From Vulcanimicrobiia bacterium (GTDB lineage: Bacteria > Vulcanimicrobiota > Vulcanimicrobiia > Eremiobacterales > Eremiobacteraceae), in NCBI GenBank assembly GCA_025450855.1, contig JANWLL010000119.1, forward strand, positions 1 to 39,950: DNA of 39,950 nucleotides, given 5' to 3'. Both the position numbers and the translations under genes were made by a program. The notes below the pieces were generated by a model, which saw nothing but the letters and a program-made list of their open reading frames with translations, had not been told where the DNA came from and ran no database searches. Shown here piece by piece: positions 10,362 to 19,485 of the stretch (positions are counted from its first letter, which is position 1; the number at the start of each line of letters is the position of its first letter).

Positions 10362-11446
10362 CGGTCCGATAGGGTTCGGTCATCGACTTGCGCCAGTTCG
10401 ACGAACATCGCGTCGCCGAACGAATAGAATCTGTATCCGTTCGCGATCGCATCGGCGTATGCGGCGAGCACGCGCTCGCGCCCGGCGAAGGCGCTGACGA
10501 GCATGAGCAGCGTCGAACGCGGCAGATGGAAGTTCGTCAGCAGCGCGTCGGCGGTCCGGAAGCGATACGGCGGATAGATGAATATCGACGTCTCTCGTTC
10601 GCCGGACTCGATGGCGCCGTCCGCGCGCGCCGCTGCCTCGAGCGCACGCAAGACGGTCGTGCCGACCGCGATGACGCGTTTTCCCGCGGAACGCGTCGCT
10701 TCTATGGCTGCTGCCGCGGCCGCGGGGATCTCGTAGCGTTCGGCGTGCATGTGATGCGCCCGGACGTCGTCGGCTTTGACCGGGCGGAACGTGCCTGCGC
10801 CGACGTGAAGAGTGAGCACCGTCCATCCGATGCCCCGTCCGCGAAGCGTCTCGATCGTCTCCTCGGTGAAATGAAGACCCGCGGTCGGCGCCGCTACCGA
10901 GCCCTCTGTCGCGGCGTAGACCGTCTGGTAGCGCTCGTCGGCGTCCGCCGGCGGAGCGTGGATGTACGGCGGCAGCGGCAGATCGCCGAAGCGCGCCATC
11001 GCTTCGGAGACGCCGATACCGTAAAAGCGGACGATGCGGTTGCCGCCGGCCGCCCAGTCGACGATCTCGATGCCGCACTCGGGGGCGAGCGTGAGGCGGT
11101 CGCCCTTGCGGATCCTTTTGCCGGGGCGCGCCATCGCTTCCCAGCACTCCGGCTGCGCGGCCGGATGGAGCAGGAGCACCTCGGCTCGACCACCTTCGCG
11201 GCGGCGAGGGTGGAATCGCGCCCGCAGCACTTTCGCGTCGTTCGCCACCAGGAGATCGCCCGGCTCGACGACCTCGGCGATGTCGGCGAACTTGACGTGA
11301 CGGATAGGCCCGGTCCGAGGCAGCACGAGGAGCCGCGATGCGTCGCGCCGATCGGCGGGTCGCTGCGCTACGAGCGCTTCGGGGAGGATGTAGTCGAAAG
11401 CATCCGTGCGGAATTCTGCAGGCGTCTTTTCGTCATCCATCCTCAT
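10358..11446 (-). CDS. queA: S-adenosylmethionine:tRNA ribosyltransferase-isomerase
   Basis: FDYILPEALVAQRPADRRDASRLLVL, SVAAPTAGLHFTEETI, TLHVGAGTFRPVKADD, TNFHLPRSTLLMLVSAFAGRE. Confidence 0.96.
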   Translation of the reverse strand: MRMDDEKTPAEFRTDAFDYILPEALVAQRPADRRDASRLLVLPRTGPIRHVKFADIAEVVEPGDLLVANDAKVLRARFHPRRREGGRAEVLLLHPAAQPECWEAMARPGKRIRKGDRLTLAPECGIEIVDWAAGGNRIVRFYGIGVSEAMARFGDLPLPPYIHAPPADADERYQTVYAATEGSVAAPTAGLHFTEETIETLRGRGIGWTVLTLHVGAGTFRPVKADDVRAHHMHAERYEIPAAAAAAIEATRSAGKRVIAVGTTVLRALEAAARADGAIESGERETSIFIYPPYRFRTADALLTNFHLPRSTLLMLVSAFAGRERVLAAYADAIANGYRFYSFGDAMFVELAQVDDRTLSDR

Positions 11447-11774
11447 CCGCCGACTGCGACCGCCATGACGCCAGTTTATCGGCCAGCGCGTCGCGATGGA
11501 CCGCGCTGAGCCCCTCGAGCTCGACGCCGACGATCTGACGGTCGTCGGCCTTCGACGGCGTGCACCACCTTACGACGCCCGTCATCGCACCGTCCGCGAT
11601 CTCCGCGATCGCGAACCGCAGCTTCGATCCGAGCGCGAACGGATCGTCGCACAAGATGCCGATGCCGCCCTCGCAGATGTCGAGCGTCATCGCAGCGATG
11701 GGATTCGCGCCGCCCGGGTCGATGATGACGGGGAGCTCTTTGCGGCATCGCTCCCACCGCCGACGCTGGACCAT
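11433..11774 (-). CDS. PilZ-domain protein
   Basis: RKELPVIID...AMTLDICEGGIGILCDDPFALGSKLRFAI...GVVRWC pattern typical of PilZ. Confidence 0.75.
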   Translation of the reverse strand: MVQRRRWERCRKELPVIIDPGGANPIAAMTLDICEGGIGILCDDPFALGSKLRFAIAEIADGAMTGVVRWCTPSKADDRQIVGVELEGLSAVHRDALADKLASWRSQSADEDG

Positions 11775-11778
11775 CGCG

Positions 11779-12927
11779 CTACCTCGTCGCGAGCCTGTCC
11801 GCTATGCTCGCGAACTGGACGCCATGGTAGTAGAACTCGAGGATCTCGTGAGCGCTCTTGCCGGCTTCCGCCATGCCGCGAGCGCCCCACTGTGCCATGC
11901 CGACGCCGTGGCCGAACCCCTCGCCGGATATGCGGATGACGCCGCCGCGTACGGAGATCGAGTCGATGCGCGTGCTCCGCACGACGTGGTTCCCAGCGAG
12001 CGCGCGGAACGTCGTCGCCGGTATGACGCGCGCGTCTTTGCTTCCGCTTATCGCCACGCTGAGCGCACGGCCCGACTCGTCGCGCGATCCGACCGCGACC
12101 GAAACGATCGAGCCGAGGTCGCCGAAGCTCGCGCGAAGGGCCGAAGCGAACGTCTGAGCGTCGACGGACGCGCTCCATCCGTCGTCCGGCGAGGTCGTGC
12201 AGTACGGATCGCGCTGCGCGACGAGATAGGGTTGTGGGTCGGCGAGCGCGTCGCCGCCGCTCGTATAGCCGCCGTCGCAGCTCGAATAGTATGCGTGTAC
12301 GACGTCGGCGCCTGCGATGAGGATCTTGCCGCGCGTGGAGCTCACCGCCGACACGACCGAAGGCGTTTCCGCCGCGACTCCTTTGTAGGCCTGGTCTTGT
12401 TCGCCGGCTCGCAAATCGTAGCCGAGCCACTCGCGGGTGCCCAGATTCGCGACCGCATACGTCCTCGCGACGATCGCCTGCGCTTGCAAGGCGGCTTGCG
12501 GCCAGGACGGGTCCATCTCGCTTCCGACGACTCCGTCGAGGTAGCGCTCGAGATCGACGACGTTGATGACGTCGATCGACCCGTCCGAAGCCGTCTGGAC
12601 GATCGCCGCGCCGCGATAGACCGTGCCGTCGATCGCGAGCGGATAGCGGGGATCGGCCGGTGCGACGACGATCGCGCTGCCCGCTTGGATAGCGCCGGCG
12701 AGGAGCAGACCGCCGGCGTTCGGGCGCACGTCGAGCACCGTCGTCACGTCCGGTTCGACGTACGGACTTCCGCTCGAAGCGTTCGGAGGCCTCACGGTGA
12801 GTCCGCCTTCGGATGAGAGCACGGTCCGGAACTGGTCGCGCAACAGCGATACGCGGATCGGCGTGTCGTCGGCCAGGGCCGGGCTTGCCCACAGGACGAC
12901 GAGAAGCGCCGCGAGTGCGGCTCTCAC
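11779..12927 (-). CDS. SpoIID/LytB-domain protein with signal peptide
   Basis: Signal peptide MRAALAALLVVLWASPALA; YLDGVVGSEMDPSWPQAALQAQAIVARTYAV; C-terminal GFGHGVGMAQWGARGMAEAGKSAHEILEFYYHG. Confidence 0.92.
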   Translation of the reverse strand: MRAALAALLVVLWASPALADDTPIRVSLLRDQFRTVLSSEGGLTVRPPNASSGSPYVEPDVTTVLDVRPNAGGLLLAGAIQAGSAIVVAPADPRYPLAIDGTVYRGAAIVQTASDGSIDVINVVDLERYLDGVVGSEMDPSWPQAALQAQAIVARTYAVANLGTREWLGYDLRAGEQDQAYKGVAAETPSVVSAVSSTRGKILIAGADVVHAYYSSCDGGYTSGGDALADPQPYLVAQRDPYCTTSPDDGWSASVDAQTFASALRASFGDLGSIVSVAVGSRDESGRALSVAISGSKDARVIPATTFRALAGNHVVRSTRIDSISVRGGVIRISGEGFGHGVGMAQWGARGMAEAGKSAHEILEFYYHGVQFASIADRLATR

Positions 12928-13991
12928 AGCAGGCGGGGCTGTCCGGCTTCGTCGTGCCCTATGTGTGCTCGCGCCTGTGGCGTCGCGCGCCGGCCGTTCG
13001 CCGACCGCTGCACGAAGCCGATCTGGATGAGATACGGCTCGACGACGTCGATGAGCGTGTTCTCCTCTTCGTTGAGGCTCGCAGCGAGCGCGCCGATGCC
13101 GACCGGACCGCCGCGATATTGGACGACGAGCGCGTTCAAGAACGCGCGATCGAGCGCGTCGAGCCCGAGCAGGTCGATCCGCTCGAGCTCGAGTGCCGCC
13201 TTCGCGATCTGGCGATCGATGCGGCCGTCGGCTTTCACTTCCGCGAAGTCGCGGACGCGACGCAGCAAGCGGTTTGCGATCCGGGGCGTTCCGCGCGCGC
13301 GCCCCGCTATCTCCTCGCAGCCGCCGGCGTCGATCGCGACGCCGAGCACCGTCGCCGAATGCGCGACGATTTTCGTGAGATCCGCCGGCGTGTAATATTC
13401 GAGGTGGTGGACGATGCCGAAGCGATCGCGCAGCGGCGCGGTCAGCATGCCCGCACGCGTCGTCGCCCCGATGAGCGTGAAGCGCTGGAGGTTGATCTTG
13501 ATCGTCTTCGCGTACGCGCCTTTGTCGACCATGAAGTCGATCGCGAAGTCCTCCATCGCCGGATAGAGGAACTCTTCCACGACACGGCTCAGGCGGTGGA
13601 TCTCGTCGATGAAAAGCACGTCGCCGCGCTCGAGATTCGTCAGGATACCGACGAGATCGCCCGGCCGCTCGAGGGTCGGGCCGGACACTTGACGGAACGT
13701 CGCGCCGAGCTCGCGTGCCACGATGTTCGCGAGCGTCGTCTTGCCGAGGCCCGGCGGTCCGTGGAGGAGGACGTGCTCGAGAGGTTCGGCCCGGCGCTTT
13801 GCCGCCTCGATCGACACCTTGATGTTCTCGACGATCCCGTGCTGCCCGACGTAGTGCTCGAACCCGGTGGGTCGCAAGGTGACGGTGATGATCTCGTCTT
13901 CGATCGTCTCGGTCGCGCTCACGACGGCGTGACGCGACGGCGGCGGCTCCTCGCGCTGCTCTTCGCCCCGGACGGTCGGTTTACGCGGCAT
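12924..13991 (-). CDS. ruvB: Holliday junction branch migration ATPase RuvB
   Basis: RPTGFEHYVGQHGIVENIKV, LLHGPPGLGKTTLANIVARELG, DEIHRLSRVVEEFLYPAMED; start MPRKPTVRG at 13991. Confidence 0.96.
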   Translation of the reverse strand: MPRKPTVRGEEQREEPPPSRHAVVSATETIEDEIITVTLRPTGFEHYVGQHGIVENIKVSIEAAKRRAEPLEHVLLHGPPGLGKTTLANIVARELGATFRQVSGPTLERPGDLVGILTNLERGDVLFIDEIHRLSRVVEEFLYPAMEDFAIDFMVDKGAYAKTIKINLQRFTLIGATTRAGMLTAPLRDRFGIVHHLEYYTPADLTKIVAHSATVLGVAIDAGGCEEIAGRARGTPRIANRLLRRVRDFAEVKADGRIDRQIAKAALELERIDLLGLDALDRAFLNALVVQYRGGPVGIGALAASLNEEENTLIDVVEPYLIQIGFVQRSANGRRATPQARAHIGHDEAGQPRLL

Positions 13992-14071
13992 GTCGGGTGA
14001 TTGGTTTCCGCTCGCGCGCTGCACGCCCTTCGCCCAAGGTCTCCCCAGGCGCGGACAGCGAATCACTGCGC

Positions 14072-14527
14072 ATGAACCCGGTGCTGCAGCAGCGATTAGC
14101 ACGCTCGGCTAATTGGTTTTATTGGATCGCCGGCTTGTCGCTCGTCAATGTATTCGCGGCCAAGTCGAGCTTCCAGTTCGTCCTCGGCTCGGGCGCGGTC
14201 GAGGCCGCGCCTGCGTTCGGGACCACCGCCGCGATCGTCGTCGACGTCTGCGTCATCGGCGGCTTCGCGATCCTCGGCTTTCTCGCGGCACGCCGCCACA
14301 CGTGGGCGTTCATCCTTGGCATGGTCCTCTACGCGCTCGACGGCCTGATCTTTTTGGTCGCAGGGGACTACATCGCCGCCGCCTTCCACGCGTTCGTGCT
14401 TTACGTTCTCTTCCTCGGCGCGCACGCTTCGATCGCCCTCAACAGCATGCCGGTCGAGCGCAGGGCTATGGTCATGCCGCACGCGAGCCCGACTACCGAC
14501 GGACCCGCTCCGCCGCCGCCGGCCTGA
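14072..14527 (+). CDS. 4-TM membrane protein, paralogue 1 of 3
   Basis: SANWFYWIAGLSLVN...VLGSGAVEA...LYALDGLIFLVAGD...FHAFVLYVLF. Confidence 0.75.
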   Translation: MNPVLQQRLARSANWFYWIAGLSLVNVFAAKSSFQFVLGSGAVEAAPAFGTTAAIVVDVCVIGGFAILGFLAARRHTWAFILGMVLYALDGLIFLVAGDYIAAAFHAFVLYVLFLGAHASIALNSMPVERRAMVMPHASPTTDGPAPPPPA

Positions 14528-14536
14528 CGCAGCGCA

Positions 14537-15115
14537 ATGGGACTCGACCGGCAGATCTCATTCGCATCGAAGACGCTCTTTTTCATCGCCGCCGTTTCGG
14601 TCATCCATATCTGGACGAGCGGACTCATGCTCGTCACGTGGTCGCTCGGATCGGGATTCGTCGACCTCGGCTCCGCATACGTCATCGGGGGCCAGCCAAT
14701 TTTGGGGTATGCCCTTGAGGTCACCGGCAGCTCAGGCTTTATCATACTCGGCTTGGGCGTCTCATGTCGCAACGCGATCGTCACCGCCGTCGCGCTGTTG
14801 TTCCTCATCGTCGACTGCCTCGTACTTTTCTACAAACTCGCACCCATCGGCGCTCCCGCGGCATCGATCGGGATATTGGCCAGCTTCCTCGTCGTGTTCC
14901 ACGCGATCGTGTGGTGGTGCGTGTTCCGAGCGTTTTGGGCAGCCCGGCAGTATCGCGTCAACTCCGCCGTCGTCCGCCGCCTCGGATTCGAGACGGAGCT
15001 GAGGCGGCGGTTAGCGGATTCCGACGAGGTGCCGCCGCCCGCCGCTACGTTCGACACCCGCTTTCGCGGCATCACGCCGAGCGGACCGGCCTCGCCGCCG
15101 CAGCCTCAGGGCTAG
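14537..15115 (+). CDS. 4-TM membrane protein, paralogue 2 of 3
   Basis: Shares LGSGxV, a central D, FHA, and the C-terminal tail ELRRRLADSDEVPPPAATFDTRFRG with paralogue 3. Confidence 0.72.
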   Translation: MGLDRQISFASKTLFFIAAVSVIHIWTSGLMLVTWSLGSGFVDLGSAYVIGGQPILGYALEVTGSSGFIILGLGVSCRNAIVTAVALLFLIVDCLVLFYKLAPIGAPAASIGILASFLVVFHAIVWWCVFRAFWAARQYRVNSAVVRRLGFETELRRRLADSDEVPPPAATFDTRFRGITPSGPASPPQPQG

Positions 15116-15126
15116 CGCAGTCACGC

Positions 15127-15669
15127 ATGGGACTCTCGCAGCGGATCGACCGCAGCACGCTCGCACTCTACGTTCTGGGCATTTACGGCCTTGTCGTTTC
15201 TGCCTTTGGGGGGACGGCGGGCCGGATAGCGTTTCTCTTCGGATCGGGGATGGTCACTTTCGGGCAGCAAATCGAGGCCGTCGCGCCGAGCCCGATGGCG
15301 ACAGAGCTCAAGTACGGCGCGGTCTTCATGTTCTTCGCGCTGTCGTATGCCGTTCACCGAAGGATGAGGTGGGCGGCGGTCCTGGCGATCGCGTTCGTCG
15401 CATTCGACGGCGCATTCCTGTACGTATTTGCCGGCGACGTAGGTTCCGGGATGTGGTGGAGCTTAGAGCTGCCGTTTCACGCGCTCACCTGCTGGTGGAC
15501 GTTCGACGCCCTCCTCGCGATGCTGGAATGGCGCACGAACCAGGACGTCGTACGCAGCATCGACGTCGAATTGGAGCTGAAGCACCGGCTCGAAGACACC
15601 GATGCTCCGGCCCCGCAAGCGGCGACGTTCGAGGCGCGCTACCGCCCGCTTCCGCCAGGAGCGATCTAA
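15127..15669 (+). CDS. 4-TM membrane protein, paralogue 3 of 3
   Basis: MGLSQRIDRSTLALYVLGIYG...FLFGSGMVTF...FVAFDGAFLYVFAGD...FHALTCWWTF...ELKHRLEDTDAPAPQAATFEARYRPLP. Confidence 0.72.
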   Translation: MGLSQRIDRSTLALYVLGIYGLVVSAFGGTAGRIAFLFGSGMVTFGQQIEAVAPSPMATELKYGAVFMFFALSYAVHRRMRWAAVLAIAFVAFDGAFLYVFAGDVGSGMWWSLELPFHALTCWWTFDALLAMLEWRTNQDVVRSIDVELELKHRLEDTDAPAPQAATFEARYRPLPPGAI

Positions 15670-16286
15670 GGTCTCGCCTGGCGGCGGTAGATCTCGGTGA
15701 GCAGCTCCTCGGCCGTCGTGACCTTGCCGCTGCTACCGAGCGCTTCGCGCGCCATCTTTTCCGCCTCTTGCGGCTTGTACTGGAGCTGCAGCAGCACGTC
15801 GATCGCCTCGGCGACGAAATCCGGGGCCGGTTCCTTCTTCTTCTCCGGCTCGCCGCGGATGAGCCCAAAGCGCGCGACTTTGCCTTGCAGCTTGGCGACG
15901 ATGTCCTTCGCCTTCTGCTCGCCGATGCCGGGAAGCCGCCGCAAGCTCGCGGTATCGCCCGCGTCGATGTAGCGCGCGATCTCGGCCATCGGCTTCGAAA
16001 ACGCTCGTGCCGCCGTTTTCGGTCCGACGCTCGCGACGGTCAGCAGCGCTTCGAAGAACTCACGCTCGATCGCGTTGGTGAACCCGACGTACATCGCGGA
16101 TCCGCGGTTGCCGTCGATCTGCATGTACGAGAACACCTCGAGCTTGATCGGCCCGCCCGGGCGGACGTTCGCGACCTTTTCCCGCACGCACGCGGGCAGC
16201 ATGATCTCGTAGCAGAGGCCGCCCGCGTCCACGAGCGCCGCTTCCTCCGTGAGCTCGGCGAGTTTGCCTTCGATGCGGGAGAACAT
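15666..16286 (-). CDS. ruvA: Holliday junction branch migration protein RuvA
   Basis: MFSRIEGKLAELTEEAALVDAGGLCYEIMLP; HhH VGPKTAARAF, RRLPGIGEQKAKDIVAKL. Confidence 0.94.
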   Translation of the reverse strand: MFSRIEGKLAELTEEAALVDAGGLCYEIMLPACVREKVANVRPGGPIKLEVFSYMQIDGNRGSAMYVGFTNAIEREFFEALLTVASVGPKTAARAFSKPMAEIARYIDAGDTASLRRLPGIGEQKAKDIVAKLQGKVARFGLIRGEPEKKKEPAPDFVAEAIDVLLQLQYKPQEAEKMAREALGSSGKVTTAEELLTEIYRRQARP

Positions 16287-16765
16287 CAGCGTCCGTCCGT
16301 CCTGCGCAGGTAGGCGATCGCAAGCGCGAGCGCGTCGGTGACGTCCGCCGGCGCGGGCGGTTTGCGCAGCTTCAGCGCCTGGACGACCATCGCCGCGACC
16401 TGATCTTTCGTCGCTGCGCCGCGTCCGACAAGCGCACGCTTCACCGCGGTCGCCGCGTAGTCGTGCACCGGCAAGCCTGCGATCGCGGCGGCGCATACCA
16501 GTGCACCCCGCGCGTGCGCCATGAGGATGGCGGTGCGCGGGTACGCCGTCCGAGCGAAGACCTCTTCGACGATCATGACGTCCGGCCGGAACGTCGAGAT
16601 GACGTCTTCGATGCCGCGCTGCAGCTCGGCGAGGCGCTCTGACAAACACGAACCCTTGCCGGGCGTGATGGTACCGCCTTCGAGAAGCCGCAAGCCGGCA
16701 CCGTTGCGTTCGACGACGCCGTAGCCGGTGATGTGGAGGCTTGGGTCGACACCGAGGACGCGCAT
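16286..16765 (-). CDS. ruvC: Crossover junction endodeoxyribonuclease RuvC
   Basis: MRVLGVDPSLHITGYGVVE; PDVMIVEEVFARTAYPRTAILMAHARGAL; DVTDALALAIAYL. Confidence 0.95.
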   Translation of the reverse strand: MRVLGVDPSLHITGYGVVERNGAGLRLLEGGTITPGKGSCLSERLAELQRGIEDVISTFRPDVMIVEEVFARTAYPRTAILMAHARGALVCAAAIAGLPVHDYAATAVKRALVGRGAATKDQVAAMVVQALKLRKPPAPADVTDALALAIAYLRRTDGR

Positions 16766-16766
16766 A

Positions 16767-17363
16767 TCAGTGAGCGCCGGCGGCCGACGAGGCGCTGGGG
16801 AACTGCGCTTGATATTCGGCGATCCGCTTATCGACCGCACCGATGTCGATGAGCCCGCCGTTCGCCGCGAGCCAGCGTCGGCAGTCAGCATAGAGGAATT
16901 CGAAGTTCTCGTACATCGGCACGCCGCTGATCTGGCGATGGATCGAGAGCACTTCCCTAAGCCTTTCGTAACTGTGGACGATCCGGCTCGCATACGTCGA
17001 GTAGACGACATCGCCTTCGACGAGGCCGAAGCGTACGTACGTCCCGATGCGGTCGAAGGCGCGGATGATCCGTATCTCTTTGTGCACTTTATCGTCTGCA
17101 AGGCCGATCAAAGCGACATCGCGCCGGAATGCCGGCGTCGCCATCAACGCGTCGAGATCCTGATAGACGAACCGGTACGCCTCGACGAAGTCGGCGTCCG
17201 CCAAATCGTACAGCACGGTTCGGGCCGCCTCGAATTGGGTCGCCTTGCGGACCTGTTCGAGTTGATCGACCGTGACCCGGACTTGTCGCGCCGCGAAGAT
17301 GACGGTCGCGGTGATGACGACCGCGGACAAGATCGACCCGATCGCGGCGAGCGCTTCCCACAT
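16767..17363 (-). CDS. N-terminally membrane-anchored DUF4760-like protein, unknown function
   Basis: N-terminal TM (MWEALAAIGSILSAVVITATVIFAARQV) followed by a soluble helical domain; family resemblance recalled, not searched. Confidence 0.6.
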   Translation of the reverse strand: MWEALAAIGSILSAVVITATVIFAARQVRVTVDQLEQVRKATQFEAARTVLYDLADADFVEAYRFVYQDLDALMATPAFRRDVALIGLADDKVHKEIRIIRAFDRIGTYVRFGLVEGDVVYSTYASRIVHSYERLREVLSIHRQISGVPMYENFEFLYADCRRWLAANGGLIDIGAVDKRIAEYQAQFPSASSAAGAH

Positions 17364-17364
17364 G

Positions 17365-19470
17365 TCAGTGCGGCGTCGGACCCAGTACGATGTCGACCGA
17401 CGTGCTGCCCGGCGGCGTGGTCGCGCCCGGTTCGGGTTCGGTGCTGACGACTTTCGCGTTGGGCGGACTGCCGGTCAGCACGGTCACGTGGCCGACGGAA
17501 TAGCCGAGCTTCGTCAACGCTGCGGTCGCGTCTTCGAGCGTCATGCCGACGAGGCTGGGGATCGGCGGCAGCGCGTTCGCCGTGGGCGCGGCGCTAGGCG
17601 CCGTGCTCGGCGCCGCCGGCGAGAACGCGACGTACAGATCGACGGCCGTGCCGGCTCCGGTCTGCGCGCCCGCTTGGGGATTCTGGCTGACGACCGTACC
17701 AGGCGTCGTCGTCGCGTCTTCGACTTGGGCGACCGAACCGACGGTGAGCCCCGCTTGTTGGAGGGTTCCGCGCGCGTCGTTGACCGATCCGCCGACGACG
17801 TTCGGAACGGTGATGGAATTCGGTCCACCGCTCTCCTCGACGCTGATGACCGACCCTGGCTGTGCTTGCGAACCGCCGCTCGGATCTTGATCCATGATCG
17901 TCTGCGGCGGGATGTTGACGTTCGGGATCACCTGGCTCACCTTGAGCGTGAGCCCGGCCTTCGTGACGAGCTTGCGCGCGTCGGCATCGCTCAGGTTGAC
18001 GAGATTCGGCACGGAGACCGCGGACGGTCCGCCGCTCGGGTAGAGCACGACGGTTCCGTGGACGGGCAGCTTCGCACCGGGCGAAGGATTCGTCTTCGCG
18101 ACGAGTCCTTTCGGAACGCTCGCGCTGTGTACGGTAGGGCCGAGCTTGACGACGTAACCCTTTTGCGAAAGGAACGTGATCGCGCCTTTCACATCACGCC
18201 CGATGACGCTCGACAACCCTTGCGTCGGCGGCCCGGCACTCATATAAAGGATGACCGCGGTCCCAGAAGCCACGGCCAAACCCGACGCCGGCTCCGTGCC
18301 GGACACGAGGCCGGCTGCCGTTTGTGCGTCGACCCGCGACTTGACGACGACGTCGTCGAAGCCGGCTGCGTGAAGCGCGGCGACGGCGTCGGCGGTCGTC
18401 TTGCCGGTCAGATCGGGCACGCGTGGTCCGGCGACGATGTTCTGCCGCATCGCGACGGCGATGACCGCGATGATGATGAGCGCTACGATCGTGCTCGCGA
18501 TCATGATGGCACGGCGCGAGTTCCAGACCGATGGCGACGATTCGTCGAGCCCTGCGAACCAGCGGCGGCGCGCGTCGGCTGCGGCTTTTCGCCGCCGGAT
18601 GACGGCGGTATCGGTCTCGCCGTTGCGGGAACCGCCATGCTCGCCGTCGGGTCCGAACCCCAGGCACGCTCGCAGCGCGACGAGCGCCTCGCCGGCCGTC
18701 TGATACCGGTCCTTCGGCGATTTCTGGAGCAGCCGCATGATGATCTCGCGGAGCTGCGGGCTGATCGTTGCGCCGGCGGCCACCGGATCCGGCACCGGCG
18801 CGTTGACGTGCGCCATCGCGACGCCCATCGCCGTCTCCGCGTCGTATGGCCGCTTCCCGGTCACCATTTCGTACAGCACGACGCCGACGCTGTACAGATC
18901 GCTCGCTTCGCACAGCGCCTGGCCCGTCAGATGCTCCGGCGCGCCGTACGGCACGGAAGCGAGGACGTTCTCCTGGCTCGTCACCGTCTGCGCGTTCGCA
19001 GCGCGGGCGATGCCGAAATCGGCGACGCGCACCGTGTCTTCGGGCGTGATGAGGACGTTTGACGGTTTGATGTCGCGATGGAGCAGCTCGCCGCGGTGAG
19101 CGGCGCCGAGCGCCGCGCAGATGCCCATCGCATAGCGGATCGCCGCGGACTCGGGCAGCTTTTTCTCGCGCGCGATGAGCGCCGCGAGCGTCTCGCCGCC
19201 GACGAACTCCTGGACGATGTAGTGCGAGTCGCCGACTTCGCCGACGTCGTACGTGTTGACGATATTCGGATGCGACAGCTTGGCAGCAGCTTGCGCTTCT
19301 TGGTAGAAGCGTTGGACGAATTCATCGTCGGCGGCGAATTGCGGGCGCAGCACTTTTACCGCGACCTGGCGCCGCAGAAGCAGATCGTATCCGCGGTAGA
19401 CGACCGCCATGCCGCCTTCGCCGACCTTCGCGTCGAGGCGATAGCGGTTGTTGTAGATCGTCTCTGGCAC
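17365..19470 (-). CDS. PknB-type Ser/Thr protein kinase with five C-terminal PASTA repeats
   Basis: YRLDAKVGEGGMAVVYRGYD, LLHRDIKPSNVLIT, VADFGIARA; TM segment AIMIASTIVALIIIAVIAVAM; five PASTA-like blocks. Confidence 0.95.
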   Translation of the reverse strand: MPETIYNNRYRLDAKVGEGGMAVVYRGYDLLLRRQVAVKVLRPQFAADDEFVQRFYQEAQAAAKLSHPNIVNTYDVGEVGDSHYIVQEFVGGETLAALIAREKKLPESAAIRYAMGICAALGAAHRGELLHRDIKPSNVLITPEDTVRVADFGIARAANAQTVTSQENVLASVPYGAPEHLTGQALCEASDLYSVGVVLYEMVTGKRPYDAETAMGVAMAHVNAPVPDPVAAGATISPQLREIIMRLLQKSPKDRYQTAGEALVALRACLGFGPDGEHGGSRNGETDTAVIRRRKAAADARRRWFAGLDESSPSVWNSRRAIMIASTIVALIIIAVIAVAMRQNIVAGPRVPDLTGKTTADAVAALHAAGFDDVVVKSRVDAQTAAGLVSGTEPASGLAVASGTAVILYMSAGPPTQGLSSVIGRDVKGAITFLSQKGYVVKLGPTVHSASVPKGLVAKTNPSPGAKLPVHGTVVLYPSGGPSAVSVPNLVNLSDADARKLVTKAGLTLKVSQVIPNVNIPPQTIMDQDPSGGSQAQPGSVISVEESGGPNSITVPNVVGGSVNDARGTLQQAGLTVGSVAQVEDATTTPGTVVSQNPQAGAQTGAGTAVDLYVAFSPAAPSTAPSAAPTANALPPIPSLVGMTLEDATAALTKLGYSVGHVTVLTGSPPNAKVVSTEPEPGATTPPGSTSVDIVLGPTPH

Positions 19471-19485
19471 TGAGTCCTAACCCCG

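Noticed and set aside
17272-19062. 596-aa plus-strand ORF opposite the PASTA kinase
   Set aside because: Arg-rich shadow frame; the minus strand encodes a full kinase with PASTA repeats.
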